NCBI GenBank assembly: GCA_022836615.1 | Contig: MU405292.1 | Location: forward strand, 106,689-170,688 | Source of the DNA: Annulohypoxylon bovei var. microspora | Lineage: Eukaryota; Ascomycota; Sordariomycetes; Xylariales; Hypoxylaceae | Direction of reading: 5' to 3' | Length of the DNA: 64,000 bases | In this document: positions 44,235-56,121 of the stretch, one piece after another | How the letters are laid out: every line of letters begins with the position of its first letter | How positions within the stretch are numbered: position 1 is the stretch's first letter | The notes under the pieces: model-generated | The model's database searches: none | Told to the model about the DNA's origin: nothing | What the model saw: the letters and a program-made list of their open reading frames with translations, nothing else | Position numbers and translations under genes: made by a program

Positions 44235-45638
44235 TCACCTCTTCCGCGAATTAACATTCCTCCCCGCACCAATCCTTATCCTCCCATTCCCACCCCCTCC
44301 ACCTCCACTCCTATCCCCCGTCAGGATGCTCGGTAGGTAATCCTCGTCCATGAGATCCCGCTGCCTGGCCTTCCTCTGCTCCGTGCTCTTCTTCGTGAAC
44401 TCCTTCTGGTCCTCCGCAAGTATCAGCTCCTTGCCCCAGCCGTTTTTCCCTCCTCCCGCACCCCGGGCCTTCCCGTTCGAGGTGCCGTGAACCGGTTTCG
44501 GCACGCTGTACACGTTGCCCCGGTTGTTCCACTGGAAGTTGCGCTTGAGGTGCACGGTAAAGTTGCCGGCGGAGTCCGTCGAGCAGCTCACGCGCGTGAG
44601 CGTCGACTGTCCGCAGCGCGGGCAGAACTGCTTGCTCATGTCGCGGGCGATGGCGAAGCAGCCGTGGCACCGCAGGACCCACGTCTTGACGCGGGTGATG
44701 CGCGCCAGGCTGGGGGATACGAGGTTGAGGTTCATGCGCAGGAGGACGTTCTGCATCGCGTAGTCGGATGTGAGGAGCGCTACTTGCAGGAATTTCTGGA
44801 TCGGTTGCTCGGGCCCGGAGCGTCGGTCTTTGGCTTGGTGTTTCTTCAGGTTGGAGGGTGTGATCCAGCCTTCTGCATCGTCATCTTCTTCCACTTCCAC
44901 TTCTTCCTGCGTACCTATCTCTGGCGCCGCGGTACCATGCGGTATGGTGTCTGCTGTTGGCAATGCGGATGGTTCTAAGCTGAGAGAGTCGAGCGCTTGT
45001 ATCACTGTTTCTTGCTGAACAGTTGGTTGCTCTTGTGTCTCGGCCTCCTCCTCTGTAGTCTCCTGTATATCAGCCTCTAACGAGGTCTGCTCTGTTCCGT
45101 CCTGGCCGTCAGCGGATTCTTCCACCTTTGCGCCTTCAATCTCCTCTTCCTCTTTCTGCTCGGTGGCATTGCCCTCATCTTTCTTCGGCGCCTTTCCATT
45201 TAATCCCTTCTGCCCCGGGGTCTTCCTTAGTCTCCAATCGCCTCCATTCCTCTCGCATTCCAACTCGTACGTCAGCGCGATCAGGTGTAAATCCGGTCTA
45301 CTCAAAACCTCGAGGTCGCCGGTGCGTCGCGCAAAATCAGTAATGAACTTGACGCTCTCCGGTTTCGGACTGCGTAACTTCAGGAAAGGAAGAAGTGTGG
45401 TCTCAACGCGCGACCTTGTGGCTGCGTCACGGATCTCGGAGATGACAGAGGGCAGGGTGTATAATTCGTGCGCTTGAGCGAGGAGTGTGCTGACGGGAGG
45501 GTCGTTCTTGATTAGAGGGCCAGTGTCGACGACGAGGGAATGGATTGGTTTTGAGGGAGTCGAATCGGTATTCATTTCTGCCTGTATATTTTCCGGCCGA
45601 ATGGTCTCAGCCGGCTTCTGGTTTTCTATTGCCGCCAT
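44235..45638 (-). CDS. NOB1: 20S-pre-rRNA D-site endonuclease NOB1
   Basis: Single exon, 467 aa. NOB1 cuts 20S pre-rRNA at site D to make the 3' end of 18S rRNA in cytoplasmic 40S precursors. The N-terminal PIN nuclease domain shows HSLVVDTGPLIKND (catalytic Asp near residue 38), ELYTLPSVISEIRD and DLEVLSRPDLHLIALTYELE. An acidic, Glu/Gln-rich insert (about 170-270) is followed by a zinc ribbon near 320-345 with CHGC and CPRC pairs. The conserved FQWNNRGNVYSVPKPVHGTSNGK stretch and a Gly/Arg-rich tail (SGGGGGGNGRIRIGAGR) complete it. The long acidic insert is usual in fungal orthologs. Confidence 0.96.
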   Translation of the reverse strand: MAAIENQKPAETIRPENIQAEMNTDSTPSKPIHSLVVDTGPLIKNDPPVSTLLAQAHELYTLPSVISEIRDAATRSRVETTLLPFLKLRSPKPESVKFITDFARRTGDLEVLSRPDLHLIALTYELECERNGGDWRLRKTPGQKGLNGKAPKKDEGNATEQKEEEEIEGAKVEESADGQDGTEQTSLEADIQETTEEEAETQEQPTVQQETVIQALDSLSLEPSALPTADTIPHGTAAPEIGTQEEVEVEEDDDAEGWITPSNLKKHQAKDRRSGPEQPIQKFLQVALLTSDYAMQNVLLRMNLNLVSPSLARITRVKTWVLRCHGCFAIARDMSKQFCPRCGQSTLTRVSCSTDSAGNFTVHLKRNFQWNNRGNVYSVPKPVHGTSNGKARGAGGGKNGWGKELILAEDQKEFTKKSTEQRKARQRDLMDEDYLPSILTGDRSGGGGGGNGRIRIGAGRNVNSRKR

Positions 45639-46993
45639 ATTGCAAATTTGTCTTGTTCGATATGGGTGTTTAACAAATCTAGAATTGATGGTGGGGTTAC
45701 TATTTTGCCCTGTGAATCGATTGTGGGGTATCGAAAATTTTAGCGGAGAAAGTCGGCAGAATCTTTAAAGTGTGTGAACATTGAAACCGCCCTATTAGGT
45801 AAGCAATTCACATGCTAATTGAATCCCAACATTTATGTAGGTATTTCCATCCAACAACCAAAATTGTGAAGTGAATTCGTATTGACTAATAGGTACATAT
45901 CTCATTGTTTCATCACATGGTTTCAATGGATTTATATGAGCATACTTGCTCCTCCTAAATCCTCAGCGTCCTCATGTTTTCAAACCAATGTGTTGGGTTT
46001 AGACTTACAAGTGAATTGTCCCAATTGGAGATAACTTTTTCTGCTTTCGAGCCACGCATAATCCAAATGGTCTCTCCGGCTGATTGAGTGAAAGACCGCT
46101 TGATTGTCGAAAACTAGGTATATAACTTAACGCGATGAGTACCTTCCCTGCAAGTCGTGCGGCAGCTATTTCATCTTCAGTAAAGGGTCCGTTACCAAGC
46201 AGGTATCAAGTTGCCGCAGTCCAGGTTCGATTAAATTACCCGATTTCATTCGGTACCTACTAAGCCGCGAGGATTTGCTTAGAGCTGTTCTCTGATTGCA
46301 TGAAATCGACCAGGAGCTGTTGATATAGGTAGAGACCTCAATAGGAGGCTCTAGTGGCCATATCTGATATTCGCTGAGTGCTATCGGACACTAGGATATA
46401 CCATGGTGGCATAACTATAGATCCTTGCGCTTCTCCTAGCATTGGGCACGGATATCCCAAATATGAAGCCTTTGCCGTTATGACCACAAAGGTATTGCAA
46501 GAAGCCAAAATATAGCTGCGGGTCATATGCAGCTAAGCTAGATCTCCAAATATTGTATGAAATGGTGGCAATATGGTATCCTAGAGGTTCAAGCCATAGA
46601 TGTGTTTGGCGCCACCAGGACACGAACCGGAACATAGTCGACTTAGCACAAGACCCCACGAGGGAATTGCGCTGCCAGCCAGAAAGGGGAGCCCAGAGAG
46701 AAAGCCTAATAGTATATGCTTTCACTATAGACACAATCCTTTGCCTAGGATAAACATTTCTAGCCTAGGCAAGCACAGCCATACTGAATTCCTTTAATAT
46801 GGAATATCGCGGCCTTTTTGTATTGGTTCCCATGGCTAATTGACAGTTGGAGCGGCTGTTAAATTGCCAAGCATGGATTGGGACATCTAGACGTATTGGC
46901 GATATAAATCCCTCGGCGAGAATAAGTTGACTATTTTAGAGTTCGTTAAAGGTCGATCCACGGACTTAGGGCAAATGTTTTTTCCTCGGTAAA
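45639..46993. other. Spacer, nothing coding
   Basis: It contains a perfect 9-bp hairpin (TTGCCTAGG at 46741-46749 and CCTAGGCAA at 46764-46772). A 117-codon minus frame at 46381-46734 lacks any recognisable motif. Confidence 0.4.
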
Positions 46994-49425
46994 TCAGACT
47001 GTCGTTTGTGAGTAGTCATTATTTAGCCAGTCGTTTGAGAGCCACGATGTTGACTCGAGCCCGGTGTTCCCGAATGATTCCAAGTTGAAATCGAAACCGT
47101 CCATCGCGCCTTCGAAAGCGTTATTATTATCAATTCCCTCCGGAGGTATTACGGGTGCGAGATTCGGTTTTCCCATATTAAAGTCGCCAATTGGCGTCCC
47201 AGGTAGCGATCCGCGGGTATGTTGCGACGGTGGTGGTGGACGATGACCAGAATGTGGAATCGGGGTAGACAAAGAGCTACCTTGCGGAGAAGAAATATGA
47301 CCTGATGGAGATAGTATAGAAATGTTAGTAAACCCGCTTTCATCCATGACCGGCATCTGCGGGATCGGGTTGCGGCGCGACAAAACAGGTTGCGGTATAA
47401 GATTAGGTCCGTTGGTACCGGGACTCTGTGGACGAATATGGGAAGGTTCCGCAGAGAAGCCACGCGCAATTAATTTCTCGAGATCAGCAACCTAGAATGA
47501 CAAGCGTTCTCAGTACAGCACAGTAGAATTTGTTAGTGACGTAACTTACAATGGCAGTACCGGCCGGAACGTGATCCATCGACTTGACTATTGTTAGGCA
47601 CCTCGTTCCGATTTCGTGTACCTGGTTTGAGGTTAATCCAACCTCGGTTTGGTTGTTCTGGGAGGCGAAGTAAATAATACGAGCGCATTGGTAAGCGCAA
47701 GCAGGTAGATCGAGGTCGGTAACAGGGAGGCCTCCATCGAGCGATAAAATTAGTTTAAAAATATCAGCCATAGCTAGAGCGTGCTCGTAGCACTGGGCTG
47801 CACAGTAGGATACAAAATGAGGATCTAATCGATTTAAACCTGACTGCGGTAATGCATCTTTGAGGCCTACAAGAAACATTCGGTAAAGATCACAATAGCA
47901 CTGTCGCCACCAAACGTGTATCATGATGTAGACGCACAGTCGCGGAGAATAAGCCCGTAGTTGGAGGTTGCTCTCGGAAAACTTGAAAGAAGCAGGTAGG
48001 TGATCGTTAAAGCCCGTCAGTTCTTCCGAGAGAACCTTGACTAGTTCCGGTAGCTGCGCGAGTTCGGCCTCTGGCATTCCTAGCACATTCTTGGTGCAAT
48101 ATAGAACTCGACTTCTCATCCACAAAAGTCGTACATGAAGCGCCAAAGAACCAACATCATCGGGAAAAGGTCGCGTGGGGACGGGTCGTAGGTATTCGGT
48201 TACTTGCGGAAGATCGAATTCAAAATTGCGTTCGGTGCAGGGAAGTTGGACGTGCATGGATTCGGATGGCATCAGCGTGAAATCTGGGCATCCACCGTTG
48301 ATGCCGGAATCGATAGTAAGAAGCGCCCACATCAATCTCCTCCGAGATTCTCTAGCCAGGAAACATAAATTCGCGTTTTCATAATTTAATCGAAGAGCAT
48401 ACGCGAAACGTGTAGCCGTTGCCGCTAGCATGAAGGCGGTCGTAAATTTTCGCGATAACATCCGGTGTTTCATGATAAGAACGAGAGCCTGTATTTTGAT
48501 AGTCGACGGGTTCTCTAGATCCTGGAGTACCATATTCTGGCATTCGTCGATACATCTAGCTCCATAGTCGCGCGTGCCAGGGCCTAAATCCATAAGCAAT
48601 GAAGTGATTCCCACTAAAGCAAGAAGTAGCGCTTTGTCCATCATGCCAGCATGGTAACGTTGCATGAGCGAGGCACGGTGAAGAAATGAGAAGATGGGAA
48701 CATGATGAATATGGCGGAAGAAATTGCTGAATGTCTTCTGTATCAAAATCTCATCAGGAAAGACAAATCTAGCGCATCTATCAGCCTATCTATCTCGGCA
48801 CGCGACAGGGAAAGGAGGCACATAATACATACGGTTCGTGACTAGTGCCTGTAGACACCGACATCCCATTCGAGTCAAAATTCTGGTGGTCGAGTCCCTG
48901 AGGACCATGGTGAGAGCCTTGGTTGTCTTTGCTGGTCATTACTCGTTTCTCCGGCGGCTCTGAAGAGACGGACTCAAGTTCCGAATCGGTAGTGCCTTGG
49001 TGGGTTTGCTGAGCAGTGCTGCTTGATCCTCCGGATCGCTTCGTTGGCTTATAAACACATTCGATGCCTTGAGATTGACATCTGGCGCATTTTGGAGTTT
49101 CGCCGCTACATCTGGCTTTCCTGGAGTGGCAGTTGGCACAGGCTAATCTAACACGCCTTCGCGGAAGGGTGAAATTGGTTAAATTCTCGGAATCCTGATT
49201 AGGTGAGGCAGCGTCGTGAAATGAACACGTGAACCCCAATCGCTCGCAATTCTGGCAAACGTCGCGGCGTCCGTCACATCGTACTTTTCGCACTCTACAC
49301 GGAATGCAAGTCTGGCTAGATTTCTTAGGATGTCTGTTCGAAGGGTCGGCCGCAGCGGCGTCTGCTGCGACCTCAGCTGCTGTGTCTGCGGCGACCATCT
49401 GCACGCTCATGTCTTCCAAATCCAT
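46994..49425 (-). CDS. Transcription factor with two tandem Zn2Cys6 clusters
   Basis: Exons 48833..49425, 47550..48777 and 46994..47491 (GTATGT and GTAAGT donors, in phase) give 772 aa. After an Ala/Asp-rich N-terminus come two complete binuclear zinc clusters. The first uses Cys 40, 43, 50, 57, 60 and 67 (CIPCRVRKVRC...). The second uses Cys 96, 99, 106, 113, 116 and 123 (CANCHSRKARC...). The middle region is a fungal-specific transcription factor domain: FSNFFRHIHHVPIFSFLHRASL, ARESRRRLMWALLTIDSGI. The C-terminal 160 residues are Pro/Ser/Asn-rich, a likely activation region, ending LSNDWLNNDYSQTTV. One cluster is normal; two in a row are uncommon and may change the DNA site read. The target genes are unknown. 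Confidence 0.93.
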
Positions 49426-51210
49426 TCTCCCAGATCCTGAAGCTGAACATGAGTGTAATTCTTTTAGGGTTCTAAGTTTATGACGGCTAATCTCCTCATA
49501 GGCCCGTGTTGTCTCAAGGCGCGAAAAGGCGGTATTGCGTTATTACGGATTGTGGACATGTTACGCTACAGAATCACAAAATATTGGCGGTTAAGAATTG
49601 GAGGGAATTTCACGTTGGGAAATTTACGTTGGTAGCAAATGGCAAATGGCGGGGACCGGCGAAAGCGGCGCCCCGTCTGATTAGGTACAGTGCATAAGCT
49701 AGGTATCGTACAGCTATCGAGCCTTCCCTGTCAGACCACCCAGGCAGTGGATCTTAGCTGACCTTTCTTTAGCGGGCCAGCCAGAACAAATCCACTAAAG
49801 ATCCATTGCCTTGTAACACACGGCTCCGGCTTTTGCTACCGCATAGGTAGTCTTCCAAATACGTCATAAAAACTGGTCTTGGGAAGTGTTAAATTTTCAA
49901 TGCTCTCAAATAGGTAGGTACCCAAGAAGATATCATCGTTCTTTCATCAAAGCAAAGGACGTGTTTAAAGTCGGGAAAGAACCTTGAATTCAAACCCAAT
50001 TACGTTAAGAACTATCATTACTCGGGATTTTCATTATAGTACTAGCATACATATCATAGGTAGTTAAGCCAAAACCCAGACTCCAAATATCTTCATGATA
50101 TTATTAATACTATCACCAGGAACATTAAATGTCCTTTATAAATAAAAGCGCACATTTGCCCATCTCTTTGAAAACACTGTCTTGGCATCGCTTTAAGCGG
50201 GGAGCTATTTTCTGGGGTTCGCGAGACTAATCGAAATCGAACAGCTTGCATATTTTAGTAATCCCAGCTAAGGTTGTGAACCAAATATATATAAGCCTCC
50301 TTACGTCCAACTTCCAAGCGCAATTAAGGATACACATCTTGCGAGATATTTGCGGAACGATGGCAGACTGGACGAAGGGGAGTTGGAAAGGCGCCTTCCA
50401 TTAGGCTAAGCTGCCCAATCATTGATGACAACACGCACGTCAAACGGGACTTGATATGTGTCATTCAAGCCAATGAATCCCGACTGCCGACCGATATCCG
50501 AAAGTCGATCAAGCGCAAATTTTCGTATCGATCCGTCTCCTAATCACATTACCCTTTAGGGGATTAATTTAGCAGCGTAAGATAACTCGTTTTCGATCAT
50601 CGTTCTAGTCCCTAGCTTGTTGTTACTATCATCTACCCTTAGAACTCAGAAGAAACGTGAATATAAGTACAATTCTCCAACTCGTTTGGTGTTTATATAC
50701 CTAGGGAATCTTACTACTATAGGAGTCCCATAGTCCCATAGTCCCATATACTGCAACTGCAGGTGGTTGGTAATGACCCTATCTATCTAAGCACCTAGGT
50801 AGCGTTCCATCCAAGAAAAATCACTCAAGAGAATATGGACGGCTGCTAAGAAATAACAACAAGAATTGAGGTTTCCACGGAATATCCCGACCTATCGAAA
50901 TTTATCTTCAAAATGCCATAGACTGACTAAGACCCCAGCATTTACTAATCGAGTCAAATCTTAGGTAAGAACATTGAAGCCACTCTGCGGTCTAGACTCG
51001 CTTATCGCCAGCTCTCGTATGCCGTGGAACCGAATGCACCTATTAGTGGTTTCGCATTATAAGCGACTCGAGAGCGTCTATTACCTGCTGATACCTTAAT
51101 TCTTTCATTAGGTACGTACTTACATACTCCTACCTAAATACCAGTCATGAATATCATAAGTTCCCATTATAGATTCTTCCCGTCCGACCTAAAATCACAA
51201 TCTGCTACTC
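49426..51210. other. Spacer upstream of the regulator
   Basis: No gene. It contains a short tandem repeat, three copies of CATAGTCC-type units at 50724-50750, and ACCTAGGT at 50793-50800. The long 5' region is typical for a regulatory gene. Confidence 0.4.
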
Positions 51211-52742
51211 TCAAGCGGACGTGTTGATGGAATTCTCTTTGGCATCAGAGTCCTGAGATTGTCCATTGGTTGCCGCTTTCTTGAGTCTCCGCTCCCTCTC
51301 AGCCCTCCCTTCGCTTGCAGCATCATAAAACGCTATACCTGTCAGCCGTGTGATACCAACGCCATCAAAATACCAAGAATGGATACTTACGTTTCTCCCC
51401 AAAGACCGTCGTGCGGATGCCCCTGCGAGGCGACTCATACGAGCCCGGAATAACCCGGTGCAGCACGCACCTGTTGTCCCACATAGCTGTTGTTGTTGTT
51501 GTTGTTGTTGTATTGTTTAACGTCTGAGCGAACGGGCGTGGGCTCCTCTTCGCAACCTCCCTAGGGGTATGGGACGTGACAAGCTCTAATATACATGAAT
51601 CTGATGGTCCTGATGATACTATGATGCCAAATCTTGCCTCGGGGGCTCAACATTCCCTGATTAGCGATCACTACTTGTCGATCGGCCTAATCTCAAGCCA
51701 TGCTGGCTTTGCAGGTCTGAACTAGATGGTTGGTCTAGTGGTTGGTTTTTAGGGTTCCACGACCTGTGGTTCCCTTCTGTGGGCTTCCTCGCCCTGTATT
51801 AGGGCTCGTTCGTACCCTCTTTCGAGGGTTGTCCCACATAGCCACGCTCCCAACCTCCCACTTCCACCGGACGGAGTGATCGTCTGCGGAATGTAGGTGC
51901 AGGTTGAAGAAATCTAGCAGCTTGTCCGACTCCTGCTTCTTGAGCTCGGCGAACCCGGTCACGAACCCGGTGTTCACGTTCAGCGCCTTCAGCCTAGTAA
52001 CGGGGTGGGTCCTAACGGCCGGGTGATGTGAGTCAATTGGGGGACGGTTCGGTCCAACACCCCATAGGTCTAGTATCGTGTCGTATTGCAGGCGTGACGT
52101 GTGTACTGCGTGCAGGCCCTCGACGAATTTCTTCATCGCGTCGCTCAATGTGTCGTACAGCCCGTAGCCAGAAATCCAGGCAGTGTCTCCGCCGACAGGG
52201 GGATGTTCTTCCATGCGAAGCAAGGAATACGAGGGAGGGTTGACTTCAAAGGATGTATCGGCGTGCCACTCGCCCGATGGCCACGGAGTATACTTATTGA
52301 TCTCTCGGTGGTCCTCGCGACTGCCGCGGATCACGACGTGGCGCACATCCTTCTGAGCGGGGTGCCGATCTAAGATGCCATAGTGCTCGAAGAGCTTGAC
52401 CTGTCCATCGGTCGTAAGGTCCTGGTCGCGGAAGAATACCACTCCCCGCTCATTAACCAGCAACGCGAGCTCATCTAATTGCTGGGGAGTCAGCTGTGAG
52501 AGTTGCACGTTCTCCAAAATAGTTCCAATGGATTCCGTGAGATCGACCGGTTTGGCAACCGCGAACAGCGCCTTCTTCTCCGGATCCGCAAATGACGCCC
52601 GGTCTTTGTCCGGGAATATCTGCTCCCGAACCGGGTCCGGAGGAACGTGGTCCCTGATCTTAGGCGAGAAATGCGGATGGATCGTAATCGGGAACCCGGA
52701 GTCCAGGGAGACGTGCTTTAGGGATTCGAGATTAGCCGACAT
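51211..52742 (-). pseudogene. TauD/TfdA-family 2-oxoglutarate dioxygenase, interrupted by an insertion
   Basis: Fe(II)/2-oxoglutarate dioxygenase related to taurine/sulfonate dioxygenases. The frame from ATG at 52742 runs MSANLESLKHVSLDSGFPITIHPHF and contains ERGVVFFRDQDLT. It carries the iron site EWHADTSFEVNPPSY (His-x-Asp), GGDTAWISGYGLYDTLS and WKWEVGSVAMWDN at about 51829. There it enters a 340-bp foreign sequence. The gene resumes at 51487 with a second copy of AMWDN followed by RCVLHRVIPGSYESPRRGIRTTVFGEK, which carries the distal iron His and the 2-oxoglutarate-binding Arg. An intron at 51339..51390 leads to the last exon (51211..51338, IAFYDAASEGRAERERR to NTSA). Left unspliced, translation stops inside the insert after about 30 foreign residues, losing the distal half of the active site. 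No canonical scarless intron removes the insert. Confidence 0.85.
51488..51827 (-). mobile_element. 340-bp SINE-like insertion with 15-bp target duplication and (CAA)n tail
   Basis: The 15 bases GTTGTCCCACATAGC occur exactly at 51473-51487 and 51828-51842 and flank the insert. On the minus strand the insert begins CCTCGAAAGAGGGTACG and ends in seven CAA units. It has no terminal inverted repeats and no long frame. A long target duplication plus a simple-repeat 3' tail is the mark of LINE-mediated retrotransposition. No convincing pol III promoter boxes are seen, so SINE-like is used descriptively. Confidence 0.8.
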
Positions 52743-53285
52743 CTTGCTAATTCGTACTAGAGCAAATTCCAATATCTGAATATCGTCGACCCTGATGGCA
52801 TAACTGACTGGAATACTCCACCTATCATTTCTTATATGTGCTCCGGTCCCCGAAACGGAGTTGGAGACTAATATGACGTGCGCGTTCGTTCCACCTATTA
52901 GAGAAAAGACTGTTGATAAGTTCACAGATAGCTTAGCTCCGAGAGGACGTGTCTGTCGATGACGCGAGGCTACACCGCGATCACATCAGTTCTCCAACTA
53001 CCCCGATGTAAAGAGCAAGCTACCTTCTAAACCCTCCGATTGGTATCAACATGTTGCCAGGTCGCGAATTAGACGATACCGGTACTATCTAGCAGCTCAA
53101 TTCTTCACGTGCTGTAGTGGCGAGGGAGTCTCATGTTGGATTGTAGGTATATGTAGCGTACATTTTCATTGCAAAGTATAATAAGGCAAAGTTAGTCTAA
53201 CAGGCAAATTCCCAGCAGTACGCTTATCTAGAATCTAATTACATGAACTTCAGGGGCTTGTCCCCCCACTAAACCCAACCCAAAA
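52743..53285. other. Spacer between dioxygenase and transporter
   Basis: These 543 bp should contain the dioxygenase promoter and the transporter 3' end. No other feature seen. Confidence 0.4.
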
Positions 53286-54732
53286 TTAGTCGGATCCTGT
53301 TTCTTTTTGTAATTCTCCAGGAGCCTCGATAGACGGACTCTCTACATCAGTCTTCTCTTTATTGATACCGAAATCTTTGATTACGAACCAAACGGGTATT
53401 ATCGAGATGCCCCATAGACCAAAGTTGATGTAAGGTCCGCCTACTGCAGCAATGATAGGGACGGCATTTAACCCGTAGCTGACTGCCTGCCAAGCCGATT
53501 CTGTCGCTCGCAATAGTGCGGCAAGTCGGATAGTCTCTTGGGGGGTAGAGGATATCTGTCCGATTATGAAGTATGAGAAGTTGTAGTTAAGTTGGAAGCC
53601 GGCAACAAGGAAGACGAAAACGCCAAAAGCCCTCCCAAATCCGGGATCGGCCCAGTCGAAGAGCGGCTGAGTTTTGCGATATTCCGTGACGTTGATCGTT
53701 AGCCACAACCACCAGGCTCCCTGGAGCGTCATTATAACCACGAAGGCCCGTCGAGATCTTGTCTTTAGCGAGATTTGGTGCTGGTCGAGCCACAATCCGA
53801 GGAGGTTTCCGCATATGACGGCTACTATTCCAGACAAGAAGGAACCCAAAGCCCTTGCTCGTACGCTAAACCAGAGAGCGTTGTATGTGAAAAAGACCGC
53901 TTCGGAGTACACGCCTTGGCCGATCCAGAGAATGATGAGGAGAAACCTTTTAGTGAGGAAGGTTTTCGTGGTAGTCTTGATTTCTTTCCATGGGTTATCG
54001 AATATGGTGAGTTGAACGGGTGTTCCGCTTGGGCGTTGGACCTGCGATGGGTTGTTGAGAAATAGAGCAACAAGTGTTCCACTTGCCTGCAGGGCGATAA
54101 AAATGAGATATACGTTGGAGGAGACCTTCCCGGCTTGGTTGCGGTCCGCATTCAGACCCAAGTTGACGGCACCTCCTAAAATCTGGCCAATCCGCGTCCA
54201 GGTCAACCAGTAAGCCACCATTCTTCCTCGGTTACGTGGTTCGGGATAAGCAATGGCTATCGCTGCCTCGGAAGCCCAGAATACACCAGCAGATATACCA
54301 CAGAATGCGGCTCCGACAATGACAAGCCATTCGACACCATATCGATTATTGAGGTAGAGTCCAGCACTATAGGGGGCGTATCCGATAGTACCTATGAACA
54401 GAGCACCCTTAATGCCGATATATCTAATAATGCCGCTAGTCAACCAACACGATACCACCATGAGGCAAAACGTAAGGGCATTTCCGGTATTCACGAGATA
54501 AGGTGATTGGGAACCTCCGGCTCCGAGTGAGTTCATTGCTCCCCATAGTCCCGGTGCCGTAAAACTGCAAAGACCGAGGATCGTAGCATTATAAAATACC
54601 GATCGGTGCCATTTGACTAACTTGGGTTAGCAAACCTGTCTCGAAATGATAGTTATACGACTCACCTTCGACAGGCTGCTCATTCTCGGTCTCTGCAGAG
54701 CCTTCCGGCGTTCTTTCTGCTACACCCGCCAT
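53286..54732 (-). CDS. UNC93-like major facilitator transporter
   Basis: Exons 54666..54732 and 53286..54616 (donor GTGAGT, branch GCTAAC) join PVE to VKWHRSVFYNATILGLCSF and give 465 aa. The region VKWHRSVFYNATILGLCSFTAPGLWGAMNSLGAGG is the hallmark start of fungal UNC93-like MFS proteins. About eleven to twelve hydrophobic helices follow, with the loop motif EPRNRGRMVAYWLTWTRIGQILGG. The cytosolic C-terminus is polar (EKTDVESPSIEAPGELQKE). The substrate is unknown; animal UNC93 proteins act on ion channels or receptor trafficking, and fungal ones are presumed transporters. It lies on the same strand upstream of the TauD-type gene, so a shared catabolic role is possible but not shown. Confidence 0.92.
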
Positions 54733-56121
54733 TGTGATAGTTACGATAATTAGGTGACTACGCTCCAACAATAGTGCCCGAGTAGATGTGTATATAAGTA
54801 AAGCGAGGTTAGTCAGGAACCGGTTGTTTATTCATATACTAAATACAGCCAACTACAGCGCTACAAATCGAATCATGGCATCTTCCGCAGACAAATCGCG
54901 CCTTCCCCAAGGTATAACGCGTGATAGGTTTCCGCATAGATAAGATTTCATCTTTTCGATCACTAAAGCCAAGAACCGATTCGTTTACCGACATCTGTGC
55001 GACGATAAGTTGTGCGCACCAGAAAGCACGTCATTGAGCCCCTGAAATTGGTCATTGGCTATATCTCAACCAGACCTCGATCACTCCAGCAGCCCGACAA
55101 GTGATACGTCGGGTCCCATGGAGTTACGGATGACGCTATGGGCGATCGTAGCTTTAAAGACCCTATATGGGATTAGTCAACGAAGCCGTTGCTATCAAAA
55201 CCGGTTGGTTGGATGATTGTCGGAGTATACGCATTACTTTGGTAAGTATCCCGGATCATGAAAGGCATAGACGCGCGAGAAATATACCTATGCCAGTTAG
55301 TTTCGTATAGTGGTACCTCGGCGCACGCTTTAATGGATCTTGACACCATCGTCCAGATGGCCAGACCCTTCTCGACAATCTGCCGAGACGCATCGAAGAC
55401 ATCGCATCTGTATCAAAGGACAAGCCAGTACCGGGAACATCCGCTATCTGGAATCCGTCACGAAATATTAGCTTAGAAAACATATTCGATTGAAGCGCCG
55501 GCGTATAAGTTCATTGTGATGATGCGCTTCAGCAAGTGTTGAGAGATCTTGATTCAAGGACTGCCAACGGAAATGGGTGTTTCTTGCTTATTCGTTTTAC
55601 ACGAAAAGCACTCGTGGAGAAGCTACCACGGCTAGTATAAACCTACTTGAAAAAACACACCAAGTCATGAGAATATACATTGCTTGCTTTATCATGTTCT
55701 TAGTTTCTAATATTGATCATGTTTCTCATCCTGAAAAATTACCTTAGTAATCAGCGGCGGTGTCAGGTCTGACAAGCCACATATCTTACCTAATCCGAAA
55801 GTTCTGTGGCTTAGTACGCCGAACCGGCCAGCCAGAAGAGGGCCGACGGATACCTATTCTTTTACATACATACGTGTCCAATTTCACTTCAATTCGGCTT
55901 CAACAAGTTGAACTAATTCCTCATCCTGAAAACATAAGAATTCTATATTTCTGATGGAAAATTGAAAGCGTGAGTTCGTCGTTGTGCAGCGCTTTATAGA
56001 CAGTTGCTTACCTAACAGAAACCCCCCTATCCTTGTTAGTCATCCGTGAGCTTACATCAGCCCGCACCCCGGATATTTTACGGCGTGTTAATATCAAGTA
56101 GCATTTCTTTATAATCGAATC
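54733..56121. other. Spacer between divergent transporter and acetyltransferase genes
   Basis: These 1.4 kb hold the two divergent promoters and no recognisable gene. Confidence 0.4.

Noticed and set aside
46381..46734. 117-codon minus-strand frame
   Set aside because: No conserved motif; composition is like the surrounding spacer.
51488..51842. Insert in the dioxygenase gene as a clean new intron
   Set aside because: Sliding the splice window through the 15-bp duplication gives no GT...AG pair that restores the frame exactly.
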